Shown here: in pieces, positions 1 to 6,707 of the stretch
Layout: each line of letters starts with the position of its first letter
Numbering within the stretch: the stretch's first letter is position 1
NCBI GenBank assembly: GCA_029939085.1
Contig: JAOZTQ010000029.1
Location: 1 to 10,551, forward strand
Length of the DNA stretch: 10,551 bases
From: Candidatus Nanopelagicales bacterium
GTDB taxonomy: Bacteria; Actinomycetota; Actinomycetes; S36-B12; GCA-2699445
Direction: 5' to 3'
Position numbers and translations under genes: made by a program
Notes under the pieces: generated by a model
What the model was told of the DNA's origin: nothing
Database searches by the model: none
The model's input: only the letters and a program-made list of their open reading frames with translations

Positions 1-1
1 G

Positions 2-778
2 AATGTCAGCGGCGGATTTGAAGGTACAGATAGTGCCCGAGTGGCGGTTTCAGATGACGGTCAAACCCTGGTGTACGTCTGGCAGGGGGATAAGACCATC
101 GGCTCGCTCTACAGTAGTGATGGCGGCGCTAGCTGGACTCCTTACAACCCAGCAGGTGGCGATAAAGCCAAATCACCGGAAGTGACCATGAGTGGTGACG
201 GTAAGACCTGGTGGTACGGGTGGGAAAAACCAGGAAACAAAGCTAAGTATTTTTCGCGTAACACCAAAAATGGCGGTAGTAGCTGGAGTAAAGCGAAAGA
301 GATCTCACAACCCACGAAGTCGGTGGCTCGTTTAGATGTGCAGGTTAGTAGTAACGCAAGTTACATCGGCTACGCCTGGGACTGGGGTTCAGGTACCGAC
401 AATCGTACCCTCCAGACTTACTACAGCACTAAAGGCGGCGGTAGTTGGAAGACCGTGAACTTGTCGGGTTCAAGTGCTGTGAAGAAACTGAAAGTTCGGA
501 AAGCATCGGGTGTGAAAACTCAGGTGCAATGGAAGAAACCGAAGCAGGTCGACAGTAGTGGTGTGAAGAAGTACGAAGTGCGCCATAAGGCAGTTTCGGC
601 TGACAGTTGGAAGAAGTGGAAGTCAGCGAAACCCAAGAAGCTGAAGATCGGTAATCAGAAATACGCCAAGAGCATCGGCAAACTCAAAGTAGGTAAGAAG
701 TACCAAGTTCAGGTGCGAACCAAAAATTCAGTGAGTCCCGGTCGAGTTGCCGGTTTGAATTTCAAAGCGAAAAAGTAG
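2..778 (+). CDS. C-terminal part of an Asp-box (BNR-like) repeat protein with a Lys-rich fibronectin-III-like tail; 5' end outside window
   Basis: The frame is open from base 2, so this is the last 258 residues of a longer protein; the GTG at 41 is an internal Val codon, not a likely start. Three Asp-box-like motifs (S/N-x-[DKN]-x-G-x-x-W form) lie at visible residues about 38-45 (SSDGGASW), 87-95 (NTKNGGSSW) and 142-149 (STKGGGSW), spaced as in beta-propeller blades of sialidase-like proteins. From about residue 158 a fibronectin-type-III-like domain follows, with a strand ending in VQW, a KKYEVRHK strand and a KKYQVQVRTKN strand. This last 100 residues is extremely basic: 28 Lys and 4 Arg against 3 acidic residues. 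Families with this layout are usually exported and bind glycans or surfaces, but the signal peptide, if any, is outside the window and no catalytic residues can be assigned. It ends 11 bases from the convergent mmsA stop and has no evident link to the polyamine genes. Confidence 0.75.
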   Translation, partial: NVSGGFEGTDSARVAVSDDGQTLVYVWQGDKTIGSLYSSDGGASWTPYNPAGGDKAKSPEVTMSGDGKTWWYGWEKPGNKAKYFSRNTKNGGSSWSKAKEISQPTKSVARLDVQVSSNASYIGYAWDWGSGTDNRTLQTYYSTKGGGSWKTVNLSGSSAVKKLKVRKASGVKTQVQWKKPKQVDSSGVKKYEVRHKAVSADSWKKWKSAKPKKLKIGNQKYAKSIGKLKVGKKYQVQVRTKNSVSPGRVAGLNFKAKK

Positions 779-779
779 G

Positions 780-801
780 ACTAGCGGCCTCAGCCGTGAG
801 T
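780..801 (-). terminator. Possible terminator hairpin at the end of the minus-strand operon
   Basis: An imperfect inverted repeat with arms 780-788 and 793-801 (core CGGC/GCCG, loop CTCA, one A-G mismatch and one G-T pair) sits between the two convergent stop codons, with the mmsA stop at its loop. Read on the minus strand it is followed, after a 5-base gap, by five Ts (774-770), which is a weak intrinsic terminator layout. On the plus strand no T-run follows, so it would act mainly for the minus-strand operon. The gap between stem and T-run and the mismatch keep confidence low. Confidence 0.3.
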
Positions 802-2283
802 GGGAAAGCCTAGGTTTATTCCGCCGTGTGCTGGATCCGGCCAGCGAGATGTGACTACTTTCCCGCGAGTGAAGAAGTGAAAACCTTCGGTGCCGTGTGC
901 GTGGGTATCGCCAAAGAGTGACGACTTCCAACCACCGAATGAGTAGTAGGCCATCGGCACCGGGATGGGGACATTGACCCCAATCATGCCGACCTGAACT
1001 TCGTTGGTGAAACGGCGGGCAGCACCGCCGTCGCAGGTAAAGACCGCAGTGCCGTTACCGAAGGGATGTGAGTTGATGAGTTCGAGACCTTCGTCGAATG
1101 AGCTAACGCGCACCACCGACAGGACGGGTCCAAAGATTTCATCGGTATAGATGCTCATATCGGGTGTGACCCGGTCAAAAAGTGTCGGACCGAGCCAGAA
1201 GCCCTGTTCCGCGCCATCCGGTGTGACGGTGCGACCATCCACAACGAGTTCAGCGCCTTCCTCAACTCCGGCGCTGACGTAGCCAGCTACTTTGTCGCGA
1301 TGAACCTCTGTCACTAAGGGACCCATATCGCAGCCTCGACGACCGTCACCGATACGCAAACCGGCCATACGCTCAGAGATGGCGGCGACCAGAGCATCTG
1401 CAACAGGTTCGACTGCGACAACCACCGAGATCGCCATGCATCGCTCGCCGGCCGACCCGAATCCAGCGTTAACGGCCGAGTCCGCGGTGAGGTCTAAGTC
1501 GGCATCAGGTAAAACCAACATGTGATTCTTGGCGCCACCTAGAGCCTGAACGCGTTTGCCGTGACTCGTTCCAGTTTCGTAGACATATTTGGCAATAGGT
1601 GTGGATCCTACGAAGCTAATGGAGGCCACGTCGGGGTGAGTCAACAGTGCGTCCACCGCAACTTTATCGCCGTGGACAACATTGAAGACGCCATCAGGTA
1701 GGCCCGCCTCTTGCCACAACTCAGCGATCAGCATTATCGCTGAGGGGTCCTTCTCGGAAGGTTTAACGATGACCGTATTCCCCGCGGCAATTGCGATAGG
1801 GAAGAACCACATCGGGACCATCGCCGGAAAGTTAAACGGTGAGATGATGCCGACAACTCCGAGCGGCTGCCGCAGCGAATGGACATCTACGCCTGTTGAG
1901 ACTTGCTCCGAGAAGCCACCCTTAAGCAGGTGAGCGTTACCGCACGCGAACTCCACCACCTCGAGACCGCGAGTGACTTCACCCAAAGCGTCAGAGAGCA
2001 CTTTGCCGTGTTCGGCAGTAATCAGTGCAGCGATATCTTCCTTACGCTGGTTTACAAGTTCACGGAAGTTAAACAAAACCTGCATTCGTTTCGTGAGCGT
2101 TGAACGTCCCCACACTTCATCGAAAGTTCGCTTAGCTACAGCTACCGCATCCGCCATATCGGTTCCGGAAGCGAAGTCGACCTTCTTAGTTACCTCACCC
2201 GTGGCCGGATCGTAGACATCGCCTTGCTGAGTTGCCGTACCTTCCCAGGTGGAACCATTAATCCAATGCGTGACGGTGCTCAT
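790..2283 (-). CDS. mmsA: CoA-acylating (methyl)malonate-semialdehyde dehydrogenase
   Basis: This 497-residue cytoplasmic enzyme belongs to the aldehyde dehydrogenase superfamily. MmsA/IolA-type members convert methylmalonate semialdehyde to propionyl-CoA, or malonate semialdehyde to acetyl-CoA, with NAD+ and CoA and release of the carboxyl carbon. The nucleophile is Cys282 in GERCMA; Asn151 is in SPFNFP (oxyanion hole), Lys174 in VIVKPS and Glu382 in DEIFGP (cofactor binding). The general-base Glu of hydrolytic relatives (LELGGK) is absent: the matching stretch reads QALGGAKNH, as expected for the CoA-dependent subfamily. The C-terminal signature PIPVPMAYYSFGGWKSS is also MmsA-like, and the length is normal for the family. 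I chose the ATG at 2283 because a strong Shine-Dalgarno lies 8 bases before it; the in-frame ATG at 2298 would place that signal inside the gene. It is the last gene of the block, 69 bases after the FAD oxidase. Beside polyamine genes its likely substrate is malonate semialdehyde from beta-alanine, but valine or inositol breakdown cannot be excluded. Confidence 0.93.
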   Translation of the reverse strand: MSTVTHWINGSTWEGTATQQGDVYDPATGEVTKKVDFASGTDMADAVAVAKRTFDEVWGRSTLTKRMQVLFNFRELVNQRKEDIAALITAEHGKVLSDALGEVTRGLEVVEFACGNAHLLKGGFSEQVSTGVDVHSLRQPLGVVGIISPFNFPAMVPMWFFPIAIAAGNTVIVKPSEKDPSAIMLIAELWQEAGLPDGVFNVVHGDKVAVDALLTHPDVASISFVGSTPIAKYVYETGTSHGKRVQALGGAKNHMLVLPDADLDLTADSAVNAGFGSAGERCMAISVVVAVEPVADALVAAISERMAGLRIGDGRRGCDMGPLVTEVHRDKVAGYVSAGVEEGAELVVDGRTVTPDGAEQGFWLGPTLFDRVTPDMSIYTDEIFGPVLSVVRVSSFDEGLELINSHPFGNGTAVFTCDGGAARRFTNEVQVGMIGVNVPIPVPMAYYSFGGWKSSLFGDTHAHGTEGFHFFTRGKVVTSRWPDPAHGGINLGFPTHG

Positions 2284-2296
2284 TACTCTCTCCTCC
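2284..2296 (-). promoter_or_regulatory. Ribosome binding site that decides the mmsA start
   Basis: On the minus strand GGAGG (2296-2292), extended as GGAGGAGAGAG, lies 8 bases before the ATG at 2283. The alternative in-frame ATG at 2298 overlaps this purine run and has no comparable signal before it, so the shorter 497-residue protein is preferred. Confidence 0.75.
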
Positions 2297-2299
2297 ATC

Positions 2300-2325
2300 A
2301 GTAGTCACGACCGCGCGTAACTACT
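2300..2325 (-). promoter_or_regulatory. Inverted repeat / RNA hairpin just upstream of the mmsA ribosome binding site
   Basis: Arms 2300-2309 and 2316-2325 form a 10-bp inverted repeat with one mismatch in DNA. In the minus-strand transcript that mismatch becomes a U-G pair, so the RNA could form a fully paired 10-bp stem (AGUAGUUACG with CGUGACUACU) closed by a 6-base loop. It ends 3 bases before the mmsA Shine-Dalgarno. No T-run follows, so it is not an intrinsic terminator. It could be a repressor operator, a translation-control or RNA-processing hairpin, or chance; the sequence does not decide. Confidence 0.4.
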
Positions 2326-2331
2326 ATTCCG

Positions 2332-2351
2332 CCGACTGTTTTCACAGCCAG
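2332..2351 (-). promoter_or_regulatory. GNRA-tetraloop hairpin directly after the FAD oxidase stop codon
   Basis: In the minus-strand transcript bases 2351-2344 can pair with 2339-2332 to give an 8-bp stem (six Watson-Crick pairs and two G-U pairs) closed by a GAAA tetraloop at 2343-2340. It starts one base after the stop codon of the FAD oxidase gene. It is not followed by a U-run (the next bases are GGAAUAG), so it is more likely a 3'-stabilising or processing hairpin, or a partial attenuator, than a classic terminator. Confidence 0.35.
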
Positions 2352-2352
2352 A

Positions 2353-3768
2353 TCAACTATCAAAGCCCAGACCCAACTTGTCCAACAACCGCAACCAGGC
2401 ATCTCGCCGCCCTTGATTCTGGTCCGCCTTGTCCAGTGACCGCCGGGTGAGGTCGATGACCCACTGCCGGACCGGCTCGGGCGGGAAGGGAAGCGGTTTG
2501 CCGCGTACGAGACGAGTACGAGTGCGTTCAGTTTCTTGGCCGGTGAGTATGTCGACTAAGACATCTGCTCCGAACCGAGAAGCGCCGACTCCGAGTCCGG
2601 TGAATCCGACGACGTAGGCGACACGGCCTTGGTGTGCGCGCCCCCAAAACGCGGTGAACCTTGAGCAGGTATCAATAGCTCCAGCCCAGGTGTAATCCAC
2701 CGGAACATCGATTAACTGCGGAAAAGTGTCGTGCATATGTTGCACTAAGCGGGCGGTGAGAAAATCATCCTCTTCGAGCGGGGATCCCGGTCGTTGACCG
2801 CGTGCATAAACCGCGTCATAACCACCCCACACCAACCGGTTATCTTCGGTCAATCGGTAGTAATGGAACTGGTTTCCGGAGTCACCAACTCCCTCGCGAC
2901 CGTTCCATCCGATTTCCGCCAACAGATCGGCGGGTATGGGGGCCGTTGCAAATACATGATCGAAAACGGGGACGACGAAGGCCGATACCCGCTTGAGCAG
3001 GGGCTGATGAGCGGCAGTTGTGATGGCGACTCGGTCGGCATCGATTCTGCCGGCGACCGTACTGACTTGAACCGTCGCTTGGTGACGTTTCAGAGCCGTC
3101 ACAGCACTGTGTTCATAGATTCGAACTCCGAGGGCTTCTGCTGCTCGAGCTAAACCCCAACACAACCGAGCGGGATCGACGATGCCGACGTAGGGATCTA
3201 GTACCGACGCAAGGTAGCTGGGGGAGCTCACCTGTTCCTGGGTTTGTTTCCGATCTTGAAAGGTGACGTCGACGCCGTAACTTTGGATCAGTTCTGCGTG
3301 ATTGGCTAAATCGCTGACTTGGTAGGGTTCCGTAGCTATGTCGAGTTCACCGACGCGGCGGTAACCACAATCGATGCCGTAATCGGCAATGGTCTTTTCA
3401 ATACCCTCGAGATTGGCGACGCCCATCCGGTGCAGCTCGGGGAATTCCTCGGGCCATCGTCCAATGCCGTTGGCGTAACCGTGCGTTATCGATGAAGCGA
3501 CAAAACCCCCGTTGCGCCCCGAGGCGGCATTAGCGATGCGGTCACCTTCGATCAAAGCAACATCCCAGTTGGGGTGACGTTCCTTAGCGCGTAAAGCGGT
3601 CCAAAGACCAGATAGACCAGCGCCGATCACCACGAGTCCGGCCGACTGCTGACCACTCAGAGCCGGTCGAGGTTCAGGTCGTTCCGATGAGTCCAACCAC
3701 AACGGCATGTGCTTAGCGTTTTTGATAGCTTCCCGAGCTCGGTCACCCGGGTATTGGGCGAACGGCAT
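2353..3768 (-). CDS. PuuB-like FAD-dependent amine oxidoreductase (DAO family)
   Basis: This 471-residue protein is a flavin oxidoreductase of the D-amino-acid oxidase (DadA/PuuB) family. PuuB oxidises gamma-glutamylputrescine to an aldehyde, releasing ammonia and H2O2. The dinucleotide-binding motif GAGLSG is at residues 49-54 after a hydrophobic strand (LVVI), with the ribose-binding acid at Glu74. ASGRNGG (82-88), FHYYRLTEDNRLVWGG (301-316) and DTFPQL...DYTWAG (347-363) closely match the corresponding E. coli PuuB segments as I recall them. The C-terminal FAD-contact region is GFTGLGVGAS (388-397), where PuuB has GHG in place of GLG. About 40 further residues follow (431-471), rich in basic and acidic residues. 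The start has an excellent Shine-Dalgarno and lies 2 bases after potC, so it is translated with the transporter. No signal peptide is seen. Because no PuuA or PuuD partner is visible, the true substrate could be a free polyamine or another amine. Confidence 0.82.
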   Translation of the reverse strand: MPFAQYPGDRAREAIKNAKHMPLWLDSSERPEPRPALSGQQSAGLVVIGAGLSGLWTALRAKERHPNWDVALIEGDRIANAASGRNGGFVASSITHGYANGIGRWPEEFPELHRMGVANLEGIEKTIADYGIDCGYRRVGELDIATEPYQVSDLANHAELIQSYGVDVTFQDRKQTQEQVSSPSYLASVLDPYVGIVDPARLCWGLARAAEALGVRIYEHSAVTALKRHQATVQVSTVAGRIDADRVAITTAAHQPLLKRVSAFVVPVFDHVFATAPIPADLLAEIGWNGREGVGDSGNQFHYYRLTEDNRLVWGGYDAVYARGQRPGSPLEEDDFLTARLVQHMHDTFPQLIDVPVDYTWAGAIDTCSRFTAFWGRAHQGRVAYVVGFTGLGVGASRFGADVLVDILTGQETERTRTRLVRGKPLPFPPEPVRQWVIDLTRRSLDKADQNQGRRDAWLRLLDKLGLGFDS

Positions 3769-3782
3769 AGCTATCCCTCCTT
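3769..3782 (-). promoter_or_regulatory. Strong ribosome binding site of the FAD oxidase gene, inside the end of potC
   Basis: AAGGAGGG (3782-3775) lies 6 bases before the ATG at 3768 on the minus strand. The same bases encode the last codons of potC (Lys-Glu-Gly) and run up to its stop, so ribosomes finishing potC are placed at the next start. This supports both the start choice and co-translation. Confidence 0.75.
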
Positions 3783-4613
3783 ACGTCGCCGGCTAGCAAA
3801 CTGCCCAATCAAGACGATCGCCAACGCGATGAAGAACATAGCGCTGGCGATGACGTAGGCCTGTGCCGGAATTCCGCGCTTATCAGCAACATAAATGAAT
3901 TTCGGGAAAGTGGTGAATTGGCCGGAGTTGAAGTTCGTGATGATGAAGTCGTCGAACGATAGCGAAAAGGCCAAAAGTGCCGCTGCGGCAATGCCTGGGG
4001 CGACTAGTGGCAACGTAATCCGCCGGAATGCTTGCCATTCGGATGCGTACAGATCCATGGCAGCTTGTTCGATATTCGCATCCAGACTGGATAGTCGAGC
4101 CTTGACGGTGACCACCACGAAGCTGATGCAGAACATGATGTGGGCAATCACGACAGTCCAGAAGCCAAGCGGCACCAGGATGTTCAGGAACAAGGTCAAC
4201 AGCGAGGATCCGAGGACCACTTCAGGAGTCGCCATCGGCAGAAAGATCAGCAGATTTGTCGTTGTACGTCCCCGGAAACGATGGCGTACCAGCGCAAAAG
4301 CAATCAACGTGCCAAGCATCGTCGCAACAAGTGTGACAACTAATCCGACTGAGATGGAGTTGATCACCGACTCACATACATCTGGCGCTCCGCACGGGTT
4401 AGTCCAGTTGTTCCAGGTGAAACCGACCCAGGTCAGATTCGATTTACCGGAGTCGTTGAACGAAAAGACGAAGGTGTACATGACCGGCAACAACAGGTAA
4501 ATGAACGCAAGTACTGCGTAAATACGCAGCAGGTTATTACCGATCCAATTTCTTATCCGCACACCCGTTGGCGGTTTACTGGCCACTGGCACAGGGGTAG
4601 TGGGCGCGCTCAT
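3771..4613 (-). CDS. potC: Spermidine/putrescine ABC transporter permease PotC
   Basis: This 280-residue inner-membrane permease would form the translocation channel with PotB. A cytoplasmic N-terminus of about 28 residues is followed by a first membrane segment (about 31-51). Further hydrophobic segments lie near 84-109, 118-146, 150-170, 204-225 and 250-270. The EAA loop that docks onto the ATPase is at about 182-206 (EQAAMDLYASEWQAFRRITL), and HIMFCISFVVVTV resembles the matching PotC segment of E. coli. The protein is slightly longer than E. coli PotC, partly through an insertion in the first external loop that carries two cysteines (Cys74 and Cys80). Its ATG overlaps the potB stop by 4 bases (ATGA), a translational-coupling arrangement. 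I did not see a strong Shine-Dalgarno, which fits coupling. Confidence 0.92.
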   Translation of the reverse strand: MSAPTTPVPVASKPPTGVRIRNWIGNNLLRIYAVLAFIYLLLPVMYTFVFSFNDSGKSNLTWVGFTWNNWTNPCGAPDVCESVINSISVGLVVTLVATMLGTLIAFALVRHRFRGRTTTNLLIFLPMATPEVVLGSSLLTLFLNILVPLGFWTVVIAHIMFCISFVVVTVKARLSSLDANIEQAAMDLYASEWQAFRRITLPLVAPGIAAAALLAFSLSFDDFIITNFNSGQFTTFPKFIYVADKRGIPAQAYVIASAMFFIALAIVLIGQFASRRRKEG

Positions 4614-5530
4614 ACGAGATCATCCGATCCGACTCGTCGAACGTAAACCAGCACAATGGTCAAGATGCAGGCCATCAGGACAAACGACAGCACCGCCATC
4701 GTCGGATAATCACGGACATTAAAGAACTCATATTGAATTCGGTTACCGATCATTGAGTTCTTGCCAGTACCCAGTAGTTCCGCGTTGACGTAATCACCAG
4801 CCGCGGGAATGAAGGTCAACAGAGTTCCAGCCACCACGCCCGGCATCGACAATGGCCAAGTGATTTTGCGGAATCCAGTAAAGGGTTTGGCGTAGAGGTC
4901 ACGACCTGCTTCGATAAGTCGAGGGTCCACTCGTTCCAGACTCGCATAAATTGGCAGTGTCATGAACGGCAGGAAGTTGTAGGTCAGGCCTGTAATTACT
5001 GCCAGGGCAGACGGGTAGATACCACCGGTGTCACCAACTAAACCGATCACGCGTAATGCACCGACAACGACACCCTCATCCGCCAAGATTTGTCGCCAGG
5101 CGATAGTCCGCAACAGGAAGGAAACGAAGAAAGGAGCAATGACCATCACCAGCAGTAGATTGCGCCAACGCCCCGACTTGAAAGCAATCATGTAGGCCAG
5201 CGGATAGCCGATTAACAGCGCCAAAACAGTAGCAATACCGGAGTAAATAAACGATCGGAATAACGGTACGTAGTAGTACTCATCCGTCAAAGTTTCGACG
5301 TAGTTGCCGAAGTTGAACGTCTGTTCAAATTCGCCGACTTCACCACCGGCAACTGGAGTTTGCAAACTCGTACTAAACAGAAAGATCAATGGGACAGCGA
5401 AGAAGATCGCAAGCCACAGCATGCCGGGAAGTAGCAGCAAATAGGGCGTGAACCTGCCTCGCTTCTTGGGGTCGGGCGGCGGGGTTCGCTGATCCTCAAT
5501 CGTGTCCCCGATAGCCTGCGCGATCGCCAT
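4610..5530 (-). CDS. potB: Spermidine/putrescine ABC transporter permease PotB
   Basis: This 306-residue membrane protein is the partner permease of PotC. After a charged, proline-containing cytoplasmic N-terminus (1-28), the first membrane segment spans about 30-54. Others lie near 94-116, 124-146, 172-194, 228-248 and 277-298, giving the six expected. The EAA loop is at about 207-231 (EAGRDLYAKPFTGFRKITWP), with the typical acidic start, Gly and basic residues that contact the PotA Q-loop region. The ATG lies 3 bases after the potA stop with only a modest GGGA Shine-Dalgarno overlapping the end of potA. Order and spacing (A-B-C) match the classical pot operon. Related permeases for other solutes have the same architecture, so substrate identity rests on PotD and the neighbouring catabolic genes. 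Confidence 0.92.
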   Translation of the reverse strand: MAIAQAIGDTIEDQRTPPPDPKKRGRFTPYLLLLPGMLWLAIFFAVPLIFLFSTSLQTPVAGGEVGEFEQTFNFGNYVETLTDEYYYVPLFRSFIYSGIATVLALLIGYPLAYMIAFKSGRWRNLLLVMVIAPFFVSFLLRTIAWRQILADEGVVVGALRVIGLVGDTGGIYPSALAVITGLTYNFLPFMTLPIYASLERVDPRLIEAGRDLYAKPFTGFRKITWPLSMPGVVAGTLLTFIPAAGDYVNAELLGTGKNSMIGNRIQYEFFNVRDYPTMAVLSFVLMACILTIVLVYVRRVGSDDLV

Positions 5531-5533
5531 GAG

Positions 5534-6703
5534 TTATCCCGAAACTCCGGCGCCAACCTCGACACCAGCATGGATGTCCTGATCCGGTGCGAGAACAAAA
5601 CCGTGGTGTGGTCGCCAGGTGAGTCTCACCTCCGCACCATGTGCCAGTAGTCCATGAACATCGAGGTTCTGGGCAAAGACGTCGATGTGTTCACCACCTT
5701 CGGTCCGCACCTGGTACTGAGTACTGACTCCCAGGAAGCTGGCATTTTCGATGACGCCATCCACGTAGTTGCCATCAGTCGGAGCGGCCGCTGCCTCGGC
5801 GAGTGGACCGATCGATATCTTCTCGGGGCGAACACCCACCAAAACCTTGCGACCAGTTGAGGTATCAACCCCGGCTGCTACTCGTTTCTTAGGCATGCGG
5901 AACATGCCATCGGGATCCTCAAGAACGATCTCCTCACCATCTGTCTCTTTGACGGTGGCTTGGAACAGATTCGACTGACCCAGGAAGTTGGCAACAAAGA
6001 CGGTTTGCGGTGACTCGTACAGTTCGGTTGGGGGTCCCAGCTGTTCGATGATGCCGTTATTCATGACTGCAACAGAATCGGCCATGGTCATGGCCTCTTC
6101 CTGGTCATGTGTGACATGAATAAATGTCAGACCCACCTCGGTTTGAATTCGTTTCAATTCCAGTTGCATCTGCCGACGTAACTTGAGGTCTAAGGCACCC
6201 AATGGTTCGTCGAGTAGTAAAACGGCAGGTCGATTAACTATGGCTCGCGCCAGCGCGACTCGCTGTTGCTGACCACCAGATAGTTGTGCTGGTTTGCGTT
6301 GGGCAACTTGAGACAACTGGATCAAGTCCAGAGCATCTGCTACTTGCTGTTTGACGTCCTTAACCCCGCGCCGCTTCAAACCGAAAGCCACGTTGTCATA
6401 GATCGTCATATGTGGGAACAGTGCATAGTTCTGAAAGACCGTATTGACCGGGCGACGGTAGGGCTTTTGATGCGTGATCTCGGTGTCACCGATCCGGATC
6501 GTGCCAGCAGTCGGATCCTCCAGGCCAGCGACCATACGCAGTGTGGTGGTTTTTCCGCATCCAGATGGACCCAGCAGCGCGAAAAAGGAACCTTGCGGTA
6601 CTACTAACGAAAGATCGTGAACCGCAACGAAATCACCGAACTGTTTCGTCAGTCGTTCCAGGTGCAGATCACCTTCGGCCTGGGTGACGTCAGCTTTTGC
6701 CAT
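5534..6703 (-). CDS. potA: Spermidine/putrescine ABC transporter ATP-binding protein PotA
   Basis: This 389-residue cytoplasmic ATPase powers the PotBC channel. All ABC motifs are intact: Walker A GPSGCGKT (45-52), Q-loop Gln91 in FQNYALFPHM, signature LSGGQ (141-145), Walker B VLLLDEP with Asp165 and Glu166, D-loop GALD (169-172) and switch His199 in HVTHDQEEA. After about residue 235 comes the C-terminal regulatory domain of the TOBE type, including VGVRPEKISIG (289-299), with further strands to the end. This is normal for PotA-like members of the spermidine/putrescine/Fe(III)/sulfate importer group. The start lies 4 bases after potD, with a modest AGGG Shine-Dalgarno overlapping the potD end. 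I see nothing missing or broken. Confidence 0.94.
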   Translation of the reverse strand: MAKADVTQAEGDLHLERLTKQFGDFVAVHDLSLVVPQGSFFALLGPSGCGKTTTLRMVAGLEDPTAGTIRIGDTEITHQKPYRRPVNTVFQNYALFPHMTIYDNVAFGLKRRGVKDVKQQVADALDLIQLSQVAQRKPAQLSGGQQQRVALARAIVNRPAVLLLDEPLGALDLKLRRQMQLELKRIQTEVGLTFIHVTHDQEEAMTMADSVAVMNNGIIEQLGPPTELYESPQTVFVANFLGQSNLFQATVKETDGEEIVLEDPDGMFRMPKKRVAAGVDTSTGRKVLVGVRPEKISIGPLAEAAAAPTDGNYVDGVIENASFLGVSTQYQVRTEGGEHIDVFAQNLDVHGLLAHGAEVRLTWRPHHGFVLAPDQDIHAGVEVGAGVSG

Positions 6704-6707
6704 TCGA

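Noticed and set aside
41..778. GTG at 41 as the true start of the first gene
   Set aside because: The frame is open to the window edge with sensible protein sequence before it and no ribosome binding site; the gene is simply truncated by the window.
728..931. A 67-codon minus-strand open frame across the convergent junction
   Set aside because: It overlaps the ends of two supported genes in another frame and its Arg/Ser-rich translation looks non-coding.
2284..2298. Five extra N-terminal codons for mmsA starting at the ATG at 2298
   Set aside because: They coincide with the strong Shine-Dalgarno for the ATG at 2283, so the longer start is unlikely.
2332..2351. Intrinsic terminator between the FAD oxidase and mmsA
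   Set aside because: The hairpin is there, but no U-run follows on the minus strand, so a standard terminator is not supported.
2794..3153. A 119-codon plus-strand open frame inside the FAD oxidase gene
   Set aside because: Fully antisense to a well-supported gene with no recognisable motif; treated as a shadow.
3895..4500. A 201-codon open frame on the plus strand antisense to potC
   Set aside because: It lies wholly inside potC, which has full family motifs; its translation shows no recognisable domain, and it is best explained as a shadow frame.
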